From JAICMB01 sp035295125 (GTDB lineage Bacteria; Acidobacteriota; Terriglobia; Bryobacterales; Bryobacteraceae): DNA of 64,000 nt. The stretch spans positions 336,223 to 400,222 of the forward strand of contig DATGJP010000020.1 in NCBI GenBank assembly GCA_035295125.1. The letters run 5' to 3'. Positions 58,180 to 64,000 of this stretch are shown piece by piece. The translations under genes were made by a program, and so were the position numbers. The notes beneath the pieces were generated by a model, which was not told the origin of the DNA, ran no database searches, and was given only the letters and a program-made list of their open reading frames with translations. Within the stretch, counting starts at the first letter, position 1, and every line of letters begins with the position of its first letter.

Positions 58180-59505
58180 ATGACACTGACTGCTTCGCTT
58201 GTAAAAAGCACGATCGTCGCGGCTCTCGGCGGTTTGCTTTTCGGCTTTGACACGGCCGTCATTTCAGGAACCACCGGCGCTCTCACGAAGGCCTATGCCC
58301 TATCGCCGAACGGGCTGGGGCTCACGGTGGCCAGCGCTTTGGTAGGAACGATTCTCGGCGCGATGTTGGCGGGGATTCCGGGCGATCGTTACGGGCGGCG
58401 CGACAGCCTGCGGATACTCGCTGTTTTTTACCTGATTTCCGCACTGGGATGCGCGTTTGCCTGGGACTGGTATTCGTTGGTGGCCTTCCGGTTTATTGGG
58501 GGCCTCGGGATCGGCGGATCGTCAGTACTCGGTCCGATGTACATCGCCGAGATTGCGCCGGCACGATGGCGCGGACGTCTGGTGGGATTTTTTCAGTTCA
58601 ACGTGGTCGCCGGAATCCTGCTCGCGTACTTCTCAAACTACATGGTGGGGCGGCAGTCGTTCGGAGATCTGGAGTGGCGATGGAAACTCGGCGTCTCGGC
58701 GCTTCCGGCGGCGCTGTTTTTGCTGATGCTGTTCACGATTCCGCGCAGTCCGCGGTGGCTCGTGAAGCGTGGGCGCGTGGAGGAAGCGCGGTCGGTACTG
58801 CAGATCATCGGGGAAGAAAACGTCGAAGGCGAGTTGCGGGACATGGTGGCGGCGGCCGACCGCGAGCACGGGCACGCGTCGGAGCGGCTGTTCACGTCGA
58901 AGTACCGCTTCCCAATATTTCTCGCGGTTTCCATCGCGATGTTCAATCAGCTTTCGGGCATCAACGCGATTCTTTATTACTTGAACGACATTTTTGCGAA
59001 GGCGGGATTCAGCAAGGTTTCCGGGGACCTGCAGGCAGTGGCGATCGGGGCTACGAACCTGCTCTTTACGATGATCGCCATGTCGGTGATCGATCGGATT
59101 GGGCGCAAGACTTTGCTGCTCGCGGGAGCGGTGGGGACCACGTTGTGCCTGTCGGGCGTCGCGGTGGTCTTCTTCAGTGGGAGCCATGAAGGGTTGCTGG
59201 TGTGGCTGTTGGTTGGGTATATCGCTTCGTTTGCGTTTTCGCAGGGCGCGGTGATTTGGGTTTACCTGAGCGAAGTCTTTCCTACCAGTGTGCGGGCGAA
59301 CGGGCAGAGCCTGGGGAGTTTCACGCACTGGGCCATGAATGCCCTGATTTCCTGGACGTTCCCGATTATTGCCAGCGCGTCGCGCGGGGCTCCGTTTGTG
59401 TTTTTTGCGGCCATGATGGCGCTGCAGTTTTTCGTCGTGCTGGCGTGGTATCCGGAGACGAAGGGCGTCACGTTGGAGGAGATGCAAAGGAAGCTGGCAA
59501 GCTGA
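58180..59505 (+). CDS. MFS sugar porter (SP family)
   Basis: A 441-residue 12-helix sugar transporter, probably proton-linked. Family marks are GGLLFGFDTAVISG in helix 1, RRDSLR and DRIGRKTLLLAG in the loops between helices 2-3 and 8-9, IPRSPRWLVKRGR after helix 6, QLSGINAILYY in helix 7 and PETKGVTLEEMQ at the end. The ATG at 58180 follows a hairpin repeat directly and has no visible ribosome site. Confidence 0.93.
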   Translation: MTLTASLVKSTIVAALGGLLFGFDTAVISGTTGALTKAYALSPNGLGLTVASALVGTILGAMLAGIPGDRYGRRDSLRILAVFYLISALGCAFAWDWYSLVAFRFIGGLGIGGSSVLGPMYIAEIAPARWRGRLVGFFQFNVVAGILLAYFSNYMVGRQSFGDLEWRWKLGVSALPAALFLLMLFTIPRSPRWLVKRGRVEEARSVLQIIGEENVEGELRDMVAAADREHGHASERLFTSKYRFPIFLAVSIAMFNQLSGINAILYYLNDIFAKAGFSKVSGDLQAVAIGATNLLFTMIAMSVIDRIGRKTLLLAGAVGTTLCLSGVAVVFFSGSHEGLLVWLLVGYIASFAFSQGAVIWVYLSEVFPTSVRANGQSLGSFTHWAMNALISWTFPIIASASRGAPFVFFAAMMALQFFVVLAWYPETKGVTLEEMQRKLAS

Positions 59506-59540
59506 TCGCGACCTTTCAGTAAGCTGCCGTCCAAGGCTAA

Positions 59541-59666
59541 ATGCCTTTGGGAGTGCGGTTCTCCAGGGAGCTGGCTCCCGGCGCCGGCGGCACTACCGCG
59601 ATCCTGGTCACCGGGCACGCCGGCGTCCAGAACAAGTTCAACCTGCGTGGTGGGGAGATCGTTTAA
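59541..59666 (+). pseudogene. Possible gene relic (41 codons) ending at a terminator
   Basis: A short open frame whose last 21 residues read LVTGHAGVQNKFNLRGGEIV, protein-like in character, with a stop codon directly abutting a rho-independent terminator. It may be the tail of a gene whose front has been lost, or a chance frame. No family recognised. Confidence 0.3.
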
Positions 59667-59696
59667 CTCTGGGACCAGGGCGCCCAGAGGCTTTTT
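59667..59696 (+). terminator. Rho-independent terminator
   Basis: Stem CTCTGGG (59667-59673) / CCCAGAG (59683-59689) followed by GCTTTTTA. It would end transcripts of the sugar porter gene 160 bases upstream or of the small relic frame whose stop adjoins it. Confidence 0.75.
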
Positions 59697-59828
59697 ACTT
59701 CGCTTGCATGGTCGAAAGGCGCCGCGACAAATATATTTGAACAACGATAAGGTGTTTATCGTTTCTCAATGAGTCAAACATCGCTCAATGAATAAAGTTG
59801 CAAGGATTATCACGCCGAAGCAATCGCT

Positions 59829-60022
59829 ATGGTGTTCATCGGCTTGTCTGCAATGCTGAGAGTAATCTGGTCTTCAGGTCTTTTACGAGCCGATGGCATC
59901 CCTATGGCCGGCTACATCGTGACCTTCGCCGTCGTCGCCGGGTTCTCGACTCGCTGTGGCTCCTGGTGTTTGGTGTCAACGAGCAGCGCTGGAAGAAACA
60001 GGCAGAGACAGCAGGGCAATGA
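59829..60022 (+). pseudogene. Small two-helix membrane protein gene, frameshifted
   Basis: Frame one reads MVFIGLSAMLRVIWSSGL, then PMAGYIVTFAVVAGF; the hydrophobic character continues in the next frame as LDSLWLLVFGVNEQRWKKQA, stop at 60022. One lost base near 59941-59946 would join them into a protein of about 63 residues. It lies 32 bases before the next membrane protein, so the two were probably an operon. No family recognised. Confidence 0.55.
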
Positions 60023-60054
60023 GGAACGCACAAATCCAACAAGGAGAATCTTCA

Positions 60055-60468
60055 GTGAAACACACCACCATGTTAACGATCGCATCTCTGCTCTCGATCC
60101 TCTTGCTGACGCTTCACATTACGGACGACATCGTCCGTGGGATATCGCCGGCCGAGAGCTCAAACATCGCGCTGGTTGTCCTCGTGGTCTTGCTGTATGG
60201 GACGCTTGTGATCCCCGAACGGCGATCGGGGCACGTCATCATGCTGCTCGTCGGATTGTTAGCGGCACTAATGCCCGTCCTCCACATGAGGGGAGCACAT
60301 TATGGCGACATTGCCAAATCCTCCGGCGGCTTTTTCTTCGTCTGGACACTCTGGGCGCTTGGCGGGATGGGGGGCTTCACCTTTATCCTCTCGGCGCGCG
60401 GACTGTGGAACTGGCGACGGAGCGTCCAACAACCCGAACCTGAAAAGGCCCGTCCTACGGCATATTGA
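60055..60468 (+). CDS. Four-helix membrane protein, unknown
   Basis: A 137-residue protein with four hydrophobic segments (TIASLLSILLLTLHI; NIALVVLVVLLYGTLVI; VIMLLVGLLAALMPVL; FFFVWTLWALGGMGGFTFIL) and a charged tail. The GTG at 60055 is chosen for its AAGGAG 8 bases upstream. HITDDIVRGI and LHMRGAHYGDIA are the polar loops. No family recognised. Confidence 0.72.
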   Translation: MKHTTMLTIASLLSILLLTLHITDDIVRGISPAESSNIALVVLVVLLYGTLVIPERRSGHVIMLLVGLLAALMPVLHMRGAHYGDIAKSSGGFFFVWTLWALGGMGGFTFILSARGLWNWRRSVQQPEPEKARPTAY

Positions 60469-60565
60469 GCGGTGTACCCGGATCGAGACCGTCTATAGCC
60501 TGTTGATTAACGGAGATGCGCAAGCGGGGAATGCCTGAGTTGCCACAAGACTGTCCGCATCCTGA

Positions 60566-60739
60566 CCCGAGGGACCACCGGCTCAGGATTCGAAGCAGGC
60601 GGAGCCGCAGAAGGTCACAGCGTTTCCGGAGTCATCGGGTCTTTTCCTGGAGGATCCGCAACTTAGTGTGGATGGTAAGCATCTGCTGTACTCGTGGGGA
60701 AATATCACCGGTAATATCTGGATCATCAGACAGCGTTGA
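60566..60739 (+). pseudogene. 3' relic of a TolB-like propeller protein
   Basis: An open frame without a start codon ends EPQKVTAFPESSGLFLEDPQ, LSVDGKHLLYSWGNITGNI, WIIRQR, stop. This is the typical last blade of TolB-like propellers that terminate Acidobacteriota Ser/Thr kinases and similar regulators (SPDGKxLLYSWG...GNIW). A stop codon precedes it and no upstream domain is present, so only the 3' end survives. Confidence 0.65.
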
Positions 60740-60747
60740 ACAAGGTC

Positions 60748-60794
60748 CAACAGCAGGCGGAACTCCTGCTTCACCCCTTCCACGGAATCCAAAC
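60748..60794 (+). repeat. GGCAGGCG-type palindromic repeat
   Basis: CAACAGCAGGCGGAACTCC, then TGCTTCACCCCTTCCAC, then GGAATCCAAAC. It shares the TTCACCC(C)TTCCAC and GAATCCAAA segments with the 17.6-kb copy. Confidence 0.65.
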
Positions 60795-60821
60795 TCCGGC
60801 ACTGGTTCGAACGCTGGGACA

Positions 60822-60862
60822 GGGCGGGTTAACAACCCAGCGCAGGCTAACAGCCTACATCA
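60822..60862. repeat. Twin-hairpin intergenic repeat, degenerate copy 3
   Basis: GGGCGGGTTAACAACCCAG and GCAGGCTAACAGCCTAC, then ATCAC. It matches the copy at 1131 base for base except for changes that weaken each stem. Confidence 0.75.
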
Positions 60863-60935
60863 CAGATTGGGGGCACTTCCCAGGGTCGGCCCTAACTGCG
60901 TTGACGCAGCGTTCGCGCGGGGGTAGGCTTAAATT

Positions 60936-61508
60936 GTGGCAGTACCCATCACATGCTATCGGGCCTCGCGCCAGTATATTTGGGCCGGGCTGGTAGCATT
61001 GGCCTTCGCGGGAATCTCCGGCTGGGTAGCGATGCGTTGGCCTTATGCCTGGATAGCGGCTGGACTGCTGGTCGCCAGTGCTGCCGTGGTTTTATTTTTT
61101 GGGTTGCGGCCGCCAATCGAGGTTTTTGAAACGCATTTAAAGGTAGGCGGCCGAGCCATCCCCTGGGCCCAGATACGCCGCCTCGACCGGAGTTCCACGA
61201 TTCCCCTGGTGGTACAGCTTACCCTGGCCGACAAGGCTCGCATTCGCATCGTCTATCTAGGCGATCCGGATGCCGCCACCAGTCTCCTTCGCCACCTGCG
61301 GCGTTTTTCCCGTGAGGCGCTGATTGACGGCGTTCCTTACCGGCAGTTCTGGGGCGAAGCACCGGCCAAGACACCGCAAACCCGCAAGAGCGACCCTCCG
61401 CAGCGCTACCCGCTTCTGCTTCCGGAAGACGAAGCGGATATCGAGCGGATGTTCCAGCGTTTGAAGACGGTCGGCCATATCGACCAGAAGACCTCTGACG
61501 ACATTTAA
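60936..61508 (+). CDS. Two-helix membrane protein with PH-like tail, unknown
   Basis: A 190-residue protein starting with GTG. Two membrane helices (YIWAGLVALAFAGISGWVAM; WIAAGLLVASAAVVLFFGL) precede a beta-rich domain (IEVFETHLKVGGRAIPWAQI, then RRLDR) that looks like the bacterial PH-like domains of small membrane proteins. A charged C-terminal tail follows. It lies 27 bases before the ABC exporter gene and is likely co-transcribed with it. Confidence 0.68.
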   Translation: MAVPITCYRASRQYIWAGLVALAFAGISGWVAMRWPYAWIAAGLLVASAAVVLFFGLRPPIEVFETHLKVGGRAIPWAQIRRLDRSSTIPLVVQLTLADKARIRIVYLGDPDAATSLLRHLRRFSREALIDGVPYRQFWGEAPAKTPQTRKSDPPQRYPLLLPEDEADIERMFQRLKTVGHIDQKTSDDI

Positions 61509-61535
61509 AGAAATGCAGGCGGTGTCGAAAACCTG

Positions 61536-63269
61536 ATGGGGCAGGTGTTTCGACAGCTTGCGCCCTACCTGTGGCGCTACCGCCGAGGGCTATTGCTCGG
61601 TATCGGCGCGCTTATCATCAAGGACATTCTCGGCGTCCTGCTGCCTCTCACCATGCGCAGCGGCGTCGATTCACTGACCCGCGGCTTCCGGATTGAACAG
61701 GTATTCGAGTTCGCGGGCGTGCTGGTGCTGCTGTCGCTCGGCAAGGGACTCTTCCAGTACTGGATGCGGGTCATTCTTATCGGCATGTCGCGCGATATCG
61801 AGTACGACTTGCGCAACGATCTGTTCGCAAACCTGGTGACATTGTCGTCGAATTTCTATTCGAAGTACCGGACCGGCGACATCATGGCGCGCGCTACGAA
61901 TGACTTGAATGCCGTGCGCATGATGTTGGGGCCGGGAATCATGTACTGGATGGAAACGACGTTGACGGCGGTGCTTTCGATTGCCGTGATGCTCGGGGTG
62001 GATTGGCGGCTGACCCTGATGGCCCTGATTCCGGCGCCCGCTGTCAGCCTGGTGGTGATTGTGTTCGGACGCAAGATCCACGACCGGTTCGAGAAGATTC
62101 AGGCGATGTTCTCGGATATCAGCAGCCGCGTGCAGGAGAACCTGTCGGGTGTACGTGTGATTCGGGCTTATGCCCAGGAGACGGCCGAGCTTCGAACCTT
62201 CGAGGTTCTGAATCGCGACTACGTGGCGCACAACATCAAGCTGGCGCGGCTGTCCGGGCTGTTCAATCCTTTGTTGCAGGCGCTCATCAGCCTGACGTTC
62301 TTGCTGGTTCTTTGGGTGGGCGGCTACCAGTTGCTGGAGCATCGCATCTCGCTGGGCAGTTTCGTGATGTTCAACACTTACATGGGCATGCTGGTGTGGC
62401 CCATGATCGCGATGGGCTGGGTGGTGAACCTGATGCAGCGCGGCAGCGCCTCGTGGAGCCGCATCTCGCAGCTCATGCATGAACGGCCCGCAATCACGGG
62501 AGGCGAACGAGGCGCGGAGCCTGCACGCGGCGAGATCATTTTCGAGAACGTCGGAGTGAGCTATCCGGCGGGCGACGCGTTGCGGGATGTGAGGCTCCGG
62601 ATTCGGGCCGGGACGACGGTCGCGATCGTGGGCCATACAGGGAGCGGGAAGACGACGCTCGTGAACCTGATTCCGCGGCTGCTCGATCCGAGCCGCGGGC
62701 GAATTCTGCTCGACGGCGCCAATCTGGGGGAACTGGATCCGGAATGGGTCCGGCAGCAGATCGGGTTTGTGCCGCAGGAGACGTTTTTGTTCAGCGCCAC
62801 GCTCGGGGAAAACATCGCCTGGGGCGTGAAGCATGCCACTCAGACCGAAATCGAGCGCGCGGCGGAACTGGCGGGGCTGGCTCCGGATATCGCGGGCTTT
62901 CCGGCCGGATATGACACCGTGGTCGGCGAACGCGGGATCACCCTTTCGGGCGGGCAGAAGCAGCGGACCGCCATCGCCCGCGCGATTCTTCGCAACCCGC
63001 GGATTCTGATTCTCGACGATGCGCTTTCGAGTGTCGATACCCTGACCGAGGAGCGGATTCTGACAGGGCTGGAGGAGGTCATGCGGGGCAGGACTACGAT
63101 CCTGATTTCGCATCGGGTTTCCACGGTTCGAGGGGCGGACCGGATCTTTGTTCTGGAGCAGGGCGAGATCGCGGAAGAGGGGACCCACGAGGAGTTGGTC
63201 GCGAGCGGCGGGTATTACGCGGACCTGTATCAGAAACAGTTGCTCGAAGAAGAGCTCGAAGCAATTTGA
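61536..63269 (+). CDS. ABC exporter half with Asp in place of catalytic Glu
   Basis: A 577-residue MsbA/YheI-like half-transporter: six membrane helices, Walker A GHTGSGKTT, signature LSGGQKQRTAIARA, H-loop ISHRVSTV. After Walker B (D494) the sequence is ILDDALSSVD, so Asp 495 replaces the usual catalytic Glu. This LDD pattern is known from the degenerate-site half of heterodimeric exporters such as BmrC/TM287. No second half is encoded next to it. Substrate unknown. Confidence 0.93.
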   Translation: MGQVFRQLAPYLWRYRRGLLLGIGALIIKDILGVLLPLTMRSGVDSLTRGFRIEQVFEFAGVLVLLSLGKGLFQYWMRVILIGMSRDIEYDLRNDLFANLVTLSSNFYSKYRTGDIMARATNDLNAVRMMLGPGIMYWMETTLTAVLSIAVMLGVDWRLTLMALIPAPAVSLVVIVFGRKIHDRFEKIQAMFSDISSRVQENLSGVRVIRAYAQETAELRTFEVLNRDYVAHNIKLARLSGLFNPLLQALISLTFLLVLWVGGYQLLEHRISLGSFVMFNTYMGMLVWPMIAMGWVVNLMQRGSASWSRISQLMHERPAITGGERGAEPARGEIIFENVGVSYPAGDALRDVRLRIRAGTTVAIVGHTGSGKTTLVNLIPRLLDPSRGRILLDGANLGELDPEWVRQQIGFVPQETFLFSATLGENIAWGVKHATQTEIERAAELAGLAPDIAGFPAGYDTVVGERGITLSGGQKQRTAIARAILRNPRILILDDALSSVDTLTEERILTGLEEVMRGRTTILISHRVSTVRGADRIFVLEQGEIAEEGTHEELVASGGYYADLYQKQLLEEELEAI

Positions 63270-63295
63270 GTTCTGGTATACTCACGCTCTAATAC

Positions 63296-63811
63296 ATGGT
63301 GTGCTCTTACTGCGGGACTCCGGTCGAGACAGGTCTCACATTTTGTCCGAAATGCGGCCGCCCGACTGCGTGGCATGGGCTGCCGACAAGCACGCCCGGC
63401 GCGATGGCGGCGACAGCACGGCCTCCGAAGGTGACCCTGGCGGTGACGCTTCTGATTGTGGCGTTTGCGATTGGAATAGTCACACTCACGTTTGGTTGGA
63501 TGCGTGTCGGCGTTATGCGCATGCTCTCGAATCCGACTGCCTGGGTTACGCCGTTTGCGATCATCCTATGGCTCATTTTGATTCCGATGGCGATGCAGGG
63601 GAAGAACTGGGCGCGCATTGGGATTGTGGTGCTGGTTTTGTGGTCGGCCGTAACGCTGGGTATCTCGACGATCATGTTATCGAGATACCCGACGATTCGG
63701 TTCACGTCGTTGTTTGTCCCCTGGATCACTTTTCTGATGCGCATTTATGCGGGCTATTTGTTGTTCACTCCCGAGAGTAATGCCTGGTTCAGGGCGCGGG
63801 GACCGTCGTAG
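63296..63811 (+). CDS. Zinc-ribbon membrane protein, unknown
   Basis: A 171-residue protein with an N-terminal zinc ribbon (CSYCG...FCPKCGRP, two CxxC pairs) and four hydrophobic segments (LAVTLLIVAFAIGIVTLTF; WVTPFAIILWLILIPM; IGIVVLVLWSAVTLGI; IYAGYLLF). Such proteins are common and uncharacterised. It starts 26 bases after the ABC exporter stop and may be co-transcribed. Confidence 0.75.
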   Translation: MVCSYCGTPVETGLTFCPKCGRPTAWHGLPTSTPGAMAATARPPKVTLAVTLLIVAFAIGIVTLTFGWMRVGVMRMLSNPTAWVTPFAIILWLILIPMAMQGKNWARIGIVVLVLWSAVTLGISTIMLSRYPTIRFTSLFVPWITFLMRIYAGYLLFTPESNAWFRARGPS

Positions 63812-63828
63812 GTGGATGGCATCCTGCC

Positions 63829-63867
63829 GCCGGTTGGCAACCGGCGCTGGGCGGGTTAGCAACCCGC
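63829..63867. repeat. Twin-hairpin intergenic repeat, variant copy 4
   Basis: Stem GCCGGTT/AACCGGC (63829-63845, loop GGC) and stem GCGGGTT/AACCCGC (63851-63867, loop AGC). Same architecture as the copy at 1131 (7-bp stems, 3-base loops, 17-base units) with a different first stem. Confidence 0.7.
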
Positions 63868-63887
63868 CGCTGGACTTTGGCCCTTCA

Positions 63888-63960
63888 CTAGATAAAACAA
63901 CATTCCTGTAAGTTTCTGTTGCAGGCCGGCCGTTTTTATGTTATCTAGTTATATGACTAG
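63888..63960. promoter_or_regulatory. CTAG-containing inverted repeats, putative operator
   Basis: ACTAGATAA (63888-63896) is the inverse of TTATCTAGT (63941-63949), and CTAGT-TATATG-ACTAG (63945-63960) forms a second dyad overlapping it. The dyads lie just before a probable gene start, as expected of an operator for a repressor of BlaI/MecI or PadR type; the assignment is inference. Confidence 0.4.
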
Positions 63961-63984
63961 TTAGCATGAAAGGACCTCTTTCCC

Positions 63985-64000
63985 ATGGGTTTTCCCACTA
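63985..64000 (+). CDS. Possible gene start cut off by window end
   Basis: ATG at 63985 with AAAGGA 10 bases upstream, reading MGFPT to the edge. Another in-frame-open ATG at 63966 is an alternative. Too short to identify. Confidence 0.3.

Larger units (their letters stand above)
59506..60054. other. 549-base stretch of relics between sugar porter and membrane protein
   Basis: It holds the 41-codon relic, the terminator, an AT-rich segment (59725-59800) with inverted repeat AACGATAA/TTATCGTT (59743-59763) that may be an operator or promoter element, and a frameshifted membrane-protein gene (59829-60022). Confidence 0.6.
60469..60935. other. 467-base stretch with kinase/propeller relic and two repeats
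   Basis: No intact gene. It contains a relic of a TolB-like propeller protein (60566-60739), a GGCAGGCG-type repeat (60748-60794) and a degenerate twin hairpin (60822-60862). The rest is featureless. Confidence 0.6.

Noticed and set aside
59262..59744. A 160-codon minus-strand frame after the sugar porter
   Set aside because: Half of it is antisense to the porter gene and its product has no domain or ribosome site; the plus-strand relic and terminator explain the region better.
61671..63188. A 505-codon open frame on the minus strand opposite the ABC exporter
   Set aside because: Antisense shadow of a gene with intact Walker and signature motifs; composition is His/Arg/Gln-rich and non-protein-like.

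Overview
The window reads as a chromosomal segment of an Acidobacteriota bacterium, most likely of the Solibacter/Bryobacterales type. That placement is inferred from gene content: three large MacB/FtsX permeases of the acidobacterial duplicated orphan permease (ADOP) kind, a polyvinyl-alcohol-dehydrogenase-like quinohemoprotein, secreted proteins with the short NDV/FDTS-type repeat common in this phylum, a relic of a TolB-like propeller protein, and an overall GC-rich, densely packed layout. No rRNA, tRNA, CRISPR array, transposase, integrase or phage structural gene was recognised.

Layout. 1-6 kb: the 3' part of a sigma-54 activator, then two leftward pairs (secreted carboxylesterase with an M20 hydrolase; a secreted toroid-like protein with a YjbR-like protein). 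6.1-10.85 kb: a rightward amidotransferase (AsnB-like), GT39 and GT4 set that looks like surface-glycan synthesis. 10.8-20.1 kb: a small secreted protein and a long leftward run of two FtsX permeases, a HlyD adaptor, a LolD-like ATPase, an S9 peptidase and a double methyltransferase, several joined by ATGA overlaps. 20.2-22.3 kb: an HXXEE membrane protein, an ECF sigma/anti-sigma pair and a Phd-PIN toxin-antitoxin pair. 22.4-28.2 kb: a TolC-MFP-RND efflux operon with a DUF2892 protein.

28.3-39.7 kb: a GLYR1-type dehydrogenase diverging from ADOP 1, then a three-gene cassette (Pro-rich/Ig-like protein, cytosolic metzincin-like protease, Ig-propeller protein) that I consider the most novel item here, ADOP 2 and a nucleotidyltransferase. 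39.8-47.9 kb: a HicAB module whose hicA is frameshifted, then a rightward run of PVADH-like quinohemoprotein, two ABC exporter halves, a metallo-beta-lactamase-fold hydrolase and an acetamidase/formamidase. 47.9-54.7 kb: ADOP 3, an orphan sugar-binding lipoprotein with rpiB, a VNG-repeat secreted protein, and a glycosyltransferase with two unknown proteins. 54.7-64 kb: GT4, MFS exporter, rlmN, sugar porter, a decayed stretch with gene relics, a single ABC exporter half lacking the usual catalytic Glu, and a zinc-ribbon membrane protein.

Intergenic spaces carry two families of small palindromic repeats (a twin 17-bp hairpin, and a roughly 45-bp element centred on an imperfect GGCAGGCG...CGCCTG palindrome). 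One related copy appears to sit inside a glycosyltransferase gene and one twin hairpin ends 2 bases before a start codon.
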